Origin: a virus
Length of the DNA stretch: 35,993 nt
Direction: 5' to 3' (one strand)
IMG/VR virus record: IMGVR_UViG_3300048672_000119
Coordinates: 1 to 35,993 of that record
In this document: in pieces, positions 1 through 7,013 of the stretch
How the letters are laid out: every line of letters starts with the position of its first letter
Position numbering within the stretch: position 1 is the first letter of the stretch
Made by a program: the position numbers and the translations under genes
The notes under the pieces: model-generated
Databases searched by the model: none
Told to the model about the DNA's origin: nothing
The model's input: the letters and a program-made list of their open reading frames with translations, nothing else

Positions 1-828
1 ACAAGTCAATCAGATTTTTCTATTGCTGTTTCTACCAATCTCTCAATCTTCAATGTTACAGGCTCTGTTGCTGCTGAAGCTTTAGTTGCTAATACAGAAG
101 ATTATGAAGCGAACACACTGAATTATTTAGTTACTACGCTACCTTCTATCACAGTTACAAACAATCAAAAATGGGTAACAGGTAGGGCGCAAGAAACGGA
201 TGCAGAACTACGTAGTCGTTTCTATGGTTCTGTGGGTGGTCAAGGTAAGGCTACGGTAAATGCTATCTTTGCTGCCTTAACATCTACTGAAGGTGTTGTC
301 AGCGCAGTAGTAGAAGAAAACTGGACTAATGCTACAAACATTAACGGTTTACCAGCTAAGAGTATTGAGTGTACTGTTAAAGGTGGTAGTGACTTGGCTG
401 TTGCTAACACCATATGGAACACAAAGCCAGCCGGCATTCAGTTGTTTGGTAACACCTCAACAGCTATTACTGACTCACAGAATCAGACACAAACTATATT
501 CTACTCTCGCCCTGTAGACCAATATATTCATGTTCGTGTCGAATACCAGTTATATAGTGAAGAATTATTCCCTGCTGATGGTGCAACACAAATTGCTCTT
601 GCGGTGAAAGAATATGGCGATGCACTTGGTCTAAACGAAGATGTTATTCCTCAACGTATTATGGGTGCTATCTACGCTAAAGTAAAAGGTATAGGTAATT
701 TAATTGTCACTGCTGGTAAAACATCGGCACCTACAGATACACCTGTATTATCTAGTGGTATTACAACCATCGGCAGAAAAGATGAAGCCGTGTTTGATGT
801 TAGCCGTATCACAGTAATTGCGGGGTGA
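1..828 (+). CDS. Baseplate J-like protein, C-terminal part (5' end outside the window)
   Basis: The frame is open from the first base with no start, so this is the last 275 codons of a longer gene; the GTG at 232 is internal. Bases 181-222 encode GRAQETDAELRSRF, a pattern typical of baseplate J-like / Mu gp47-type proteins, followed by a region rich in beta-type residues and a C-terminal domain (VDQYIHVRVEYQLY onward). In this family the protein builds the baseplate wedge at the end of contractile tails. The stop overlaps the start of the next gene, a DUF2612-like baseplate protein, which is the usual order. The J-like identity comes from motif and context, not from an alignment. Confidence 0.8.
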   Translation, partial: TSQSDFSIAVSTNLSIFNVTGSVAAEALVANTEDYEANTLNYLVTTLPSITVTNNQKWVTGRAQETDAELRSRFYGSVGGQGKATVNAIFAALTSTEGVVSAVVEENWTNATNINGLPAKSIECTVKGGSDLAVANTIWNTKPAGIQLFGNTSTAITDSQNQTQTIFYSRPVDQYIHVRVEYQLYSEELFPADGATQIALAVKEYGDALGLNEDVIPQRIMGAIYAKVKGIGNLIVTAGKTSAPTDTPVLSSGITTIGRKDEAVFDVSRITVIAG

Positions 829-1385
829 GTATAAATACTATGTACCCAGTAAAAATAACTAACCATGTGGAGCAAGCTAAGGCTTTACTCCTCTATCAAT
901 TTAGAAATAGTCCAAATATCCAGAAAGTAGTTGAGATATTCCATACACAGATTCAGGAAGTGGAGAATGAATACTTCACTTTACTTGAATCATTAGGTAT
1001 TGATACAGCTTTTGGCTATGCTCTGGATGTGATTGGTAAAGAAGTTCAAGAGTTTCGCCAAGGCAGAAATGATGAAGATTATCGCAGTGCTATTATTACT
1101 AAAATCTTCATCAATAATTCGTCAGGTACACCAGAAGAAGTATTAGCTGCCGCTAAGCAGATCACTGGTGCTACAACAATTAAATATTCAGAACAGTATC
1201 CGGCAGCGGTTGTATTAGAGATCCTTGGTGCAGAGTATATATCAAAAGCTCCTACAATTCGTAAGACTGTGCCCGCTGCTGTCGATTTAGTATTTGAAAA
1301 GAAACTCGACTTAGGTAATGACACGATGGGTTATGCTGGCGTGGCTTACTCGTTTATAAAGAATATTGAATCTAACCCTGTGTAA
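825..1385 (+). CDS. DUF2612-like baseplate wedge protein
   Basis: A 186-residue protein starting at a GTG that overlaps the J-like stop; an ATG at 840 is an alternative start five codons in, and neither has a clear Shine-Dalgarno. The middle contains RNDEDYRSAIITKIFINNSSGT, here read as the D-x-x-[FY]-R...GT segment typical of DUF2612 phage proteins found after gene J-like proteins (a position comparable to P2 gpI). Predicted role: baseplate wedge or fibre-attachment protein. The context between a J-like protein and a fibre with the collar-type N-terminus supports this. Family assignment is by recognition. Confidence 0.7.
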   Translation: MSINTMYPVKITNHVEQAKALLLYQFRNSPNIQKVVEIFHTQIQEVENEYFTLLESLGIDTAFGYALDVIGKEVQEFRQGRNDEDYRSAIITKIFINNSSGTPEEVLAAAKQITGATTIKYSEQYPAAVVLEILGAEYISKAPTIRKTVPAAVDLVFEKKLDLGNDTMGYAGVAYSFIKNIESNPV

Positions 1386-1396
1386 AGGAAATATAG

Positions 1397-2209
1397 ATGG
1401 CAACAATTTTAACCAATACAGGGAGAACTAAGTTACTAGCGGCTACGCCGATGGTTCCTGTAACGCTTTCTCATATTGCGTTTGGTGATGGTGGCGGTAG
1501 CATTCCTAGTGTTATTGCTACACGCACTGCTCTAGTAAATGAAGTGTTGAGAGTGGGATGTAGTTTTCCTGTTGTTGATACAGCAGACCCAACTGTCATT
1601 ATGGTGAGTGGTTCCATCCCACGTACATTTGGTGGTGCTACATTACGTGAAGTAGGTTTGTTTGACAACACAGGCGCTTTGATTGCATACGGAAGTATTA
1701 ACAATGAAGTTCTGCCCGCGCCTGTAACAGAGTACGGATACACCTACACAGCTACCTTCCGTGTGAAGTTAGACAACACTACAATGGTCACTGTGATTAA
1801 CTCAGATGCGGCTGCATTTGACCACAGAGGTTTGACCTTCCGTACAGCAGCTAATGCTCACCCAGCGTCGTCTATCGACACTACTGGCGGTAGAACAGTT
1901 CAGCAGATGTTTAGTCTTGCTAAAGTGTTGTCTACATCTGGTACGCTTGTTGTTGGTGAGAATAATATTGTTACCAGCAACACTACTCAGACATTACCTT
2001 CCACTTCTGGCTTAGCTGCTGGTAGTAAAGTAGAAGTATATAAAGCATCCGGTAATGTAGTAACAGTTCAGTGTAATAACATTGCTACGGAACAAATTAG
2101 AGTCGGTAATAGTGCCGCTGATGTGGCAGATTATGATTCTTTTGTATTAGACACAAATTCCCGTTTTGTATTTACATGGACAGGAACTGTATGGGAGTGT
2201 AATTTCTAA
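1397..2209 (+). CDS. Tail fibre protein with conserved fibre N-terminal domain
   Basis: 270 residues, preceded by AAAGGAAA eight bases upstream of the ATG. The N-terminus (MATILTNTGRTKLLAA, then HIAFGDGGG and LREVGLFDNTGALIAYG) matches the phage tail-collar / fibre N-terminal domain that anchors side fibres to the baseplate. Residues about 180-270 form a separate small beta domain (TQTLPSTSGLAAGSKVEV ... FVFTWTGTVWE) that reappears in the next gene. The protein is short for a fibre, so it may be a connector carrying other adhesins. It ends in TAATG with the next gene. Confidence 0.8.
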   Translation: MATILTNTGRTKLLAATPMVPVTLSHIAFGDGGGSIPSVIATRTALVNEVLRVGCSFPVVDTADPTVIMVSGSIPRTFGGATLREVGLFDNTGALIAYGSINNEVLPAPVTEYGYTYTATFRVKLDNTTMVTVINSDAAAFDHRGLTFRTAANAHPASSIDTTGGRTVQQMFSLAKVLSTSGTLVVGENNIVTSNTTQTLPSTSGLAAGSKVEVYKASGNVVTVQCNNIATEQIRVGNSAADVADYDSFVLDTNSRFVFTWTGTVWECNF

Positions 2210-2514
2210 TGGCTGGTCAAGGTAAGGCTTCATTAGTTAGAGATAAATATAAAGTATTATCGACTAACTCAAACACTGTTGCTGGTTGGACATATCATAT
2301 CACAACAGCATCTACAATCACATTACCAAATACTTCTACGTTAAGTGTTGGTGATAAAATTACATTCACAAAGAAATTAGGTGTTGTTCCTACAATTCAA
2401 CGTTTCGGTAGTACAGTAACAATTAAGACAAGTCTGGGGACAGACTCTAGTATCTTATTTGATATTGAAGCTGAAATTATTTTTGTATGGAATGGTACGG
2501 AGTGGGAGGTATAA
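2209..2514 (+). CDS. Small tail-fibre-like beta-domain protein, paralogue of the preceding fibre tip
   Basis: 101 residues, start overlapping the previous stop (TAATG) with GGGAGTG upstream. Apart from about 20 N-terminal residues, the protein is one domain that resembles the C-terminal domain of the preceding fibre: TITLPNTSTLSVGDKITF versus TQTLPSTSGLAAGSKVEV, and IIFVWNGTEWEV versus FVFTWTGTVWE. It is probably a free-standing adhesin-tip or fibre-accessory domain produced by duplication. Function is inferred from this similarity and its position. Confidence 0.65.
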   Translation: MAGQGKASLVRDKYKVLSTNSNTVAGWTYHITTASTITLPNTSTLSVGDKITFTKKLGVVPTIQRFGSTVTIKTSLGTDSSILFDIEAEIIFVWNGTEWEV

Positions 2515-2943
2515 ATGCCTATTAGTTTAAAAGCAGCTTCTGGTGGTGGTGGTCTTCCTCGCCTTGCACCAGATCTAGATTTTCCATCTCAAATAGGTAG
2601 TCTTGGCACTAAGCAAGTAGTTATTACTAACGCCGCTACAGGACTTCGTACATTATTATCGTTGAGTGGTAAGTTTTCCATAAAGCAGTTATCTATTTCT
2701 GGATTAACTGCTAACGAAAATATTACAATACGTTGTGTTGTTGATTCTGAGGAAATTTGGAACTCAACATTCTTGTCCGGTGGTATAAATCCTCTGTATT
2801 TGATGTCTCCTGCTACAATTACATCAGGGCAAGGTTTTGCAGTATCTGAAGAAATTATGTGTAATTCTTCTTTTAGTCTGCAAATACAAACTACTACAGT
2901 AAATACTGTAACACTTCAGTACCATGTCAGGCCGATAAAATGA
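2515..2943 (+). CDS. Hypothetical tail-associated protein (Gly-rich N-terminus)
   Basis: 142 residues; the ATG directly follows the previous stop and has GGAGGT upstream. The N-terminus has a GGGGLPRLAPD stretch and the rest is rich in beta-forming, Ser/Thr/Ile residues with no signal peptide. I do not recognise the family. Its place between fibre genes and before another overlapping small gene suggests a tail or receptor-binding accessory protein. No catalytic motif is visible. Confidence 0.6.
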   Translation: MPISLKAASGGGGLPRLAPDLDFPSQIGSLGTKQVVITNAATGLRTLLSLSGKFSIKQLSISGLTANENITIRCVVDSEEIWNSTFLSGGINPLYLMSPATITSGQGFAVSEEIMCNSSFSLQIQTTTVNTVTLQYHVRPIK

Positions 2944-3272
2944 AGAAAATATTTGACAATGGTACTCACGCTATATTCACGGATGGCGAAGTTGCTGGGC
3001 CAGAAAAACATTACAGGATTACTATTCAAGCGGCAAAACTTCGGTTTACGCCAGAAGAAAGAACCAGTATTCGTCTTTTAACAACAACAAACCCTGTAGT
3101 GTTTGACTTCTATGATATATTAGACTCTGGTTTTTATGTAGACTTAAAACGTAATGAGTTTAAGCAAGGACTTCTCTATTTAAAAAGCATCGAAGTCCTT
3201 ACAGAACAACGTGTAGACCAAATACTGAATTCTCCAATATTAGAAACAGAAATTTATAGAGGTGCTTTATGA
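2940..3272 (+). CDS. Hypothetical protein in the tail region
   Basis: 110 residues, start overlapping the previous stop (ATGA). The protein is mixed alpha/beta in character, has no Cys pair, signal peptide or membrane segment, and is not a family I recognise. Tight coupling to the genes on both sides implies co-expression with the fibre module; a fibre chaperone or small structural role is possible but unsupported. Confidence 0.6.
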   Translation: MKKIFDNGTHAIFTDGEVAGPEKHYRITIQAAKLRFTPEERTSIRLLTTTNPVVFDFYDILDSGFYVDLKRNEFKQGLLYLKSIEVLTEQRVDQILNSPILETEIYRGAL

Positions 3273-3655
3273 AAGGCTATAAACCCGATGGTGCAGATTT
3301 TAACTTTGTAAGCGGTGGATTTAAATGCGCGGTAGGAATAAACGCTGACACCCCAGACACATGGGGAATTTACATGGTGAAGCAGAAAGCTGCTGGCGGT
3401 GCAACTGAAGATTTCCAAGACTGGGAGTTAGTGCATGCGTGGGAGTACGTGCAGGAGCTTATTGTAACGAAATACAAAGGCGACTTTAAAAAGATGTTTG
3501 ACGAATTCGGCGTGGCTGCCGCACCAAAATTAAAGGCCATGACAGGCGGAACATTGCCAGATATTCCAGCAGATGTTATCGGCAAGCTGTATTGGCATGT
3601 TCGCTACAAGCTGGCTTTTCGTCCTGACACGTTTGAAGTGTTTCATCAAGGATAA
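3269..3655 (+). CDS. Hypothetical phage protein, Trp/Lys-rich
   Basis: 128 residues, ATGA overlap with the previous gene and GAGGTG seven bases upstream. The protein is Trp-, Lys- and Gly-rich (e.g. DTWGIYMVKQKAAGG), soluble, without recognised motifs. It lies between the tail-fibre genes and a YiiX-like enzyme. Function unknown. Confidence 0.6.
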   Translation: MKGYKPDGADFNFVSGGFKCAVGINADTPDTWGIYMVKQKAAGGATEDFQDWELVHAWEYVQELIVTKYKGDFKKMFDEFGVAAAPKLKAMTGGTLPDIPADVIGKLYWHVRYKLAFRPDTFEVFHQG

Positions 3656-3658
3656 AAT

Positions 3659-4108
3659 ATGCAAACTGTTAGATTGATTGTCGGTAAAGGAAAGAACCCG
3701 TTTAGTTATGCAATCAAAGCAGTTACTGATAGCCGCTGGAGTCACATTGGATTAGTTGCTGGCGATTATGTATATGAGTCTGCCGCATTCAAAGGGGTTG
3801 TTAAAACCCCTATTGCTGAATTCAAAAAACGTTACAGAGGTGATTGGGAAATCATTGAGGTAAATGTTGTTGATGCTGATAGAGTGTACACAACAGCCAA
3901 ATCACTACTTGGTTGTGGTTATGATTACTTCGGTGTTTTTGGTTTAGCCTTCCGACTCAATCTATCAGTAGATAAGCGTTATCAGTGTGCGGAATACATT
4001 GCAGAATGTTTGGGTATCAGATTAGATAAATGTTACAAGGCCACCCCTGAAGGGATTTGGTTATATCTCGGTAAAACAGTAATTAAAGGAGTTAAGGGTG
4101 AGTTTTGA
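3659..4108 (+). CDS. YiiX-like permuted papain-fold hydrolase
   Basis: 149 residues with AAGGA upstream. It carries the circularly permuted papain-fold (YaeF/YiiX, C92-like) signature: an N-terminal His in RWSHIGLV (His29), then Cys110 followed by Ala-Glu in YQCAEYIAECLG. In this fold the His precedes the catalytic Cys, and enzymes act as amidases or thioesterases on lipid- or peptide-linked substrates. In a late gene block near lysis and tail genes, a cell-envelope hydrolase or host-modifying role is plausible. The fold call rests on the order and context of the His and Cys; substrate unknown. Its end overlaps the next start by 11 bases. Confidence 0.65.
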   Translation: MQTVRLIVGKGKNPFSYAIKAVTDSRWSHIGLVAGDYVYESAAFKGVVKTPIAEFKKRYRGDWEIIEVNVVDADRVYTTAKSLLGCGYDYFGVFGLAFRLNLSVDKRYQCAEYIAECLGIRLDKCYKATPEGIWLYLGKTVIKGVKGEF

Positions 4109-4397
4109 AGTATTTATGGTGAAGTTTGGACAGTGGGGGTGGGCAGGAGCTGTTGCTTTAGTCGGCTACATCTGGAACAAACAAGATAGTAAGATTAAAG
4201 ATCTAGAAACAGCTCATAAAGAGTTTATCACTTCTGAGGAAGCTAAGAAAATGGTACAAGAAATTATTGAACCAATTAGAGCTGAGCAGAAGGAGTTGAA
4301 AGTAGACTTAAAGCACGTTCTTGCCGCCGTCTTAGAGATTCAGAAAGAGATGGCGGTACAGACAGCTCTACAGAAAGAAAGAACTCAATCTAAATAA
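4098..4397 (+). CDS. Small membrane protein with one TM and a coiled coil (lysis-associated candidate)
   Basis: 99 residues from a GTG with AAAGGA upstream. Residues about 10-27 (QWGWAGAVALVGYIWNK) form one membrane segment; the rest is a charged helix (KIKDLETAHKEF ... LKVDLKHVLAAVLEIQKEM) predicted as coiled coil. Such one-TM plus coiled-coil proteins occur among holin-accessory (XhlA-like) or spanin-like phage lysis proteins. It lies about 1.1 kb before a T4-type lysozyme. The lysis role is inferred from topology and position. Confidence 0.55.
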   Translation: MSFEVFMVKFGQWGWAGAVALVGYIWNKQDSKIKDLETAHKEFITSEEAKKMVQEIIEPIRAEQKELKVDLKHVLAAVLEIQKEMAVQTALQKERTQSK

Positions 4398-4401
4398 TTT
4401 G

Positions 4402-4429
4402 TTGACAACGAATATTTCCGTGTTAAAAT
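4402..4429 (+). promoter_or_regulatory. Strong sigma-70 promoter with extended -10
   Basis: TTGACA at 4402-4407, 16-base spacer, TAAAAT at 4424-4429, and TG at 4421-4422 giving the extended -10 form TGnTAAAAT. It lies between the stop of the coiled-coil gene and the Shine-Dalgarno AAAGGAGG of the AP2-domain gene at 4454. A host-type promoter inside a late block suggests independent expression of that gene. Confidence 0.7.
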
Positions 4430-4453
4430 TAAATTTTTAACAAAGGAGGTAGT

Positions 4454-5038
4454 ATGAAACTTGTCTATGGTTGGGGAATTAATGACTCGCCGCCGAGTTA
4501 CACAAAAGTCGATGGTAAGAAGATCAAGTGCCCTTACTATTCTGATTGGCATCACGTATTGGAAAGGTCTTTGTCTGAAAAATTTAAAATTAGACAACCA
4601 ACATATGTTGGTTGCACTGTTGATTATAGATGGCAACGACTGTCTGACTTTAAGAGATGGGTAGATTCTCAACCTAACCGTGACTGGCATACTTGCCATC
4701 TAGATAAAGACATTTTGGTAGAAGGAAATAAACATTATGGTCCTGATACTTGTTGCTATGTAAGTTTTGAATTGAATATGTTCCTGACAGATAGAGGCGC
4801 TCTTCGTGGACAATACCCTGTTGGCGTATATTTCGAGAAAGACAGTGGTAAATTCAAAGCTCAAATCTGTAACCCGTTCACGGGCAAGAAGGTTAATTTA
4901 GGAAGGTTCTTAACTCCTGAAGAAGCCCACCTTGCTTGGAAAGAAAGAAAATGTGAGTATGCTGCGACGTATGCTGAATCGATGGAAGATGTGAGACTCA
5001 AGCAATCATTGCTTAACAAATTTAAACACGATAAATAG
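4454..5038 (+). CDS. HNH-like endonuclease with AP2 DNA-binding domain (homing type)
   Basis: 194 residues with an AAAGGAGG box 5 bases before the ATG. Residues 30-110 hold the pattern found in phage HNH/AP2 proteins (W..V..R ... YVGCTVDYRW ... FKRWV ... CHLDKDIL ... Y.P.TCCYVS..LN). Residues 118-166 (YPVGVYF ... LGRFLTPEEAHLAWKERK) match an AP2-type DNA-binding domain. Free-standing HNH-AP2 genes are usually selfish homing endonucleases. It has its own promoter (4402-4429) and interrupts the late gene series, consistent with a mobile passenger. The HNH catalytic core is degenerate by eye, so activity is uncertain. Confidence 0.7.
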   Translation: MKLVYGWGINDSPPSYTKVDGKKIKCPYYSDWHHVLERSLSEKFKIRQPTYVGCTVDYRWQRLSDFKRWVDSQPNRDWHTCHLDKDILVEGNKHYGPDTCCYVSFELNMFLTDRGALRGQYPVGVYFEKDSGKFKAQICNPFTGKKVNLGRFLTPEEAHLAWKERKCEYAATYAESMEDVRLKQSLLNKFKHDK

Positions 5039-5049
5039 GATGAACACTT

Positions 5050-5130
5050 ATGCTCAAAGATAAATATTGTTTTATGCCCGGTGAAGAAGAACCGCCAGAA
5101 AAAGAAGATCCACCAAAACAAGAAACTTAA
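5050..5130 (+). CDS. Possible 26-residue acidic peptide
   Basis: ATG at 5050 begins a short frame encoding MLKDKYCFMPGEEEPPEKE followed by DPPKQET and TAA. A weak AGGA lies 9 bases upstream. The peptide is Glu/Pro-rich and fills the gap between the AP2 gene and the 4-TM gene. Coding is plausible from tight packing but not proven; it could simply be leader. Confidence 0.35.
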   Translation: MLKDKYCFMPGEEEPPEKEDPPKQET

Positions 5131-5139
5131 GGAGATAGT

Positions 5140-5532
5140 ATGTCACTAATTACTTTATTGTTTATTTGCCTCATCTTTTTGTTGACTAAAGACGATGATG
5201 TTAAGCTAATGATGCTGATTAGTGGTTGCATGTTCTTCTCTGAATATTTGTTTTGGTTATCCGGTAGCCAGTTTTATTATTTTAGACATATTGTACTGAA
5301 TATATTATTGGCTATTGTTTGTTTTAAATTTAATCGTACAGATTTTAGGTGGGCGGGTATTATTTGTTTGATGTATTCTTCTGTTTTTCTTTTTGAATTC
5401 CTACACGAATACAAGTCTCCGATATACCACTACCTGCATACAATACAAATAGTGATGATGCAATTATATTTACTTGCTCTCACATACAAGAGTGAGTGGA
5501 AATTACCATGTCTAAGACAGCAGAAAATGTAA
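5140..5532 (+). CDS. Four-TM membrane protein before lysozyme (candidate holin)
   Basis: 130 residues with AAGGAGA upstream. Four hydrophobic stretches are visible (residues about 3-15, 22-45, 48-62, 70-88 and a weaker one at 98-114), separated by short charged loops; the C-terminus is basic. Its end overlaps the start of the T4-type lysozyme, so a holin or lysis regulator role is possible; the lysozyme lacks an export signal and needs one. It could also be an unrelated membrane protein that travelled with the upstream AP2 gene. Confidence 0.55.
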   Translation: MSLITLLFICLIFLLTKDDDVKLMMLISGCMFFSEYLFWLSGSQFYYFRHIVLNILLAIVCFKFNRTDFRWAGIICLMYSSVFLFEFLHEYKSPIYHYLHTIQIVMMQLYLLALTYKSEWKLPCLRQQKM

Positions 5533-5981
5533 TCATTACAGAAGAAGGGTGGTCAAGTCGTCAATATTACTGTTCGGAACAGTACGCGACGATTGGATTT
5601 GGACGTAAGGTTTCCGATAAAAAGAATACACCACTTACCAATGAAATCACCACTAAAGAAAAAGAAATAGTTTTCGTTAGAGAAAAGATTCGTGAATTAT
5701 CTTATGCGTTGATGTCACGTTATCATGCTGCTTGGAACAAATGTAATCAAGCAAGACAGGCTATTCTTATTTCTATGGCATATCAGCTTGGTCTTACTGG
5801 CGTATCTCAATTCCAAAAGATGTGGATGGCTTTAAGCAATGGGGACTTTGGCTTGGCGGCTAAAGAAATGCTCAACAGCAAGTGGGCTAAGCAAACTCCT
5901 AATCGCGCTAAACGACATGCTGAACAAATGGAACGTGGTGATGTGATTCGTTATTACCTCACTAACGGAGAGATTCCGTAA
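5508..5981 (+). CDS. T4-type lysozyme (GH24 endolysin)
   Basis: 157 residues from ATG 5508 (GTG 5496 is a weaker alternative without a good Shine-Dalgarno). It hydrolyses beta-1,4 bonds between MurNAc and GlcNAc in peptidoglycan. The catalytic triad of T4 lysozyme (E11-x8-D20-x5-T26) appears as E13-x8-C22-x5-T28 in EEGWSSRQYYCSEQYATIG, with Cys replacing Asp. The C-terminal part keeps the T4-like KWAKQTPNRAKRHAEQ and an AILISMAYQLGLTGVSQF segment. No signal peptide or SAR anchor is visible, so release depends on a holin. The Asp-to-Cys change is tolerated in T4 lysozyme and common in GH24 phage enzymes. Confidence 0.92.
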   Translation: MSKTAENVIITEEGWSSRQYYCSEQYATIGFGRKVSDKKNTPLTNEITTKEKEIVFVREKIRELSYALMSRYHAAWNKCNQARQAILISMAYQLGLTGVSQFQKMWMALSNGDFGLAAKEMLNSKWAKQTPNRAKRHAEQMERGDVIRYYLTNGEIP

Positions 5982-6078
5982 AACGCTCTATAACACATCT
6001 TAAGCCATCTTAATAACCTACCTATACATTCATACTCCCTATACAAGATAATTCATTGTAGCGCTTCCTAGAGCGTTT
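5981..6078. repeat. Perfect 10-base inverted repeat flanking the lysozyme-holin gap
   Basis: AAACGCTCTA at 5981-5990 is matched exactly by TAGAGCGTTT at 6069-6078, with 78 bases between. The left arm starts on the last base of the lysozyme stop and the right arm is 29 bases before the next ATG, so the pair brackets nearly the whole intergenic stretch. Confidence 0.6.
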
Positions 6079-6107
6079 GACCCGCTATTTTAAATAGGAA
6101 CATTCCT

Positions 6108-6323
6108 ATGGGAAAAATATTTACTAAAAGCTTCCTTACTAAGCTTAAAAAGAGTAAGACGATTTTATTCAACATGCTCTTGGCGTTCATTGGTATCTTG
6201 GAATACAACCTACATCTATTTTATGACGTTCTTGGAGAGCATTACGGGATTGTATTTGTTGTGATTGCTACGATTGGTGCTTGGTTAAGGATGATAACAA
6301 CAGATTCTATTGAGGATAAATAA
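6108..6323 (+). CDS. Two-TM membrane protein, probable holin
   Basis: 71 residues. A basic N-terminus (KSFLTKLKKSK) precedes two hydrophobic helices (residues about 19-37 and 47-61) and an acidic tail (TTDSIEDK), the layout of a class II holin. It follows the T4-type lysozyme and its stop overlaps the next start (TAATG). A holin makes membrane lesions that let the endolysin reach peptidoglycan. Proteins of this type (FNMLLAFIGILEYN ... IGAWLRMITT) are common in phages, often without proof of function. Confidence 0.6.
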   Translation: MGKIFTKSFLTKLKKSKTILFNMLLAFIGILEYNLHLFYDVLGEHYGIVFVVIATIGAWLRMITTDSIEDK

Positions 6324-7012
6324 TGACGTTAGCGGAAGAACTTTCTAAGTCAGATTATAATGGTCTAACTAATGAGCAAGTATTTGAGATTGTAAAGAAT
6401 AAAAAATACACACAACTTACTAAAATTGCTTATGGTGAAACTTTACACTTAGTTTCTATGCTTGCTCGTGGGTTGAGGGACAGAATTAACGCTTGCCTTA
6501 TACCAACACTTAGAGCTGCTTGGGTTGAGGCTTTGAGGCCGGAATATCTTTCTTCACCATCATATTCAATCAATGTTTCTCTCCCTGAAATTAAAGCAAT
6601 GCTGGATGCAGGTAAAGCTAATAATGTTTGTACCCAAGCAGAATATGACTTTATTATTCAGCTTGCCACAAAAGAGTATTACACGTTCCCTGATGTGACA
6701 CTGATTGATGTGGTTAAGATTCGCAACCCTGAATTACTTTCTGATGGATCATATACTCCGATTGTAGGTAAAGGTAGGACGGTGTTAGTTAATGTAACAC
6801 AACCACTACCTACCGAATCTTCAGTACGCATAGAAGTAAGAGAATCTTATGATGGGGTATTGTGGACTAATTGGCAACGTGTGAATCACATTCACAATGT
6901 AAAAGACACAGGGTTGTACCATTGTCAATGGCAAGGGTCGTACTTACCTTATGTTGAAATGAGAATGAAGAACGAAACATTTAACATGAGCGCTACCGCT
7001 CAGGCGGTGTGA
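6323..7012 (+). CDS. Hypothetical structural protein upstream of repeat fibre
   Basis: 229 residues, TAATG overlap with the holin-like gene. The N-terminal half is helical (residues 1-130, with NVCTQAEYDFIIQLAT); the C-terminal half (residues about 145-229) looks like a beta sandwich. I do not recognise it. Being directly before the repeat-containing fibre gene and ending 1 base before it, it probably belongs to the same distal tail structure. Confidence 0.6.
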   Translation: MTLAEELSKSDYNGLTNEQVFEIVKNKKYTQLTKIAYGETLHLVSMLARGLRDRINACLIPTLRAAWVEALRPEYLSSPSYSINVSLPEIKAMLDAGKANNVCTQAEYDFIIQLATKEYYTFPDVTLIDVVKIRNPELLSDGSYTPIVGKGRTVLVNVTQPLPTESSVRIEVRESYDGVLWTNWQRVNHIHNVKDTGLYHCQWQGSYLPYVEMRMKNETFNMSATAQAV

Positions 7013-7013
7013 C

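Noticed and set aside
1397-2209. Complete receptor-binding fibre
   Set aside because: Only 270 residues, with an anchoring N-terminus and one small beta domain; more likely a connector.
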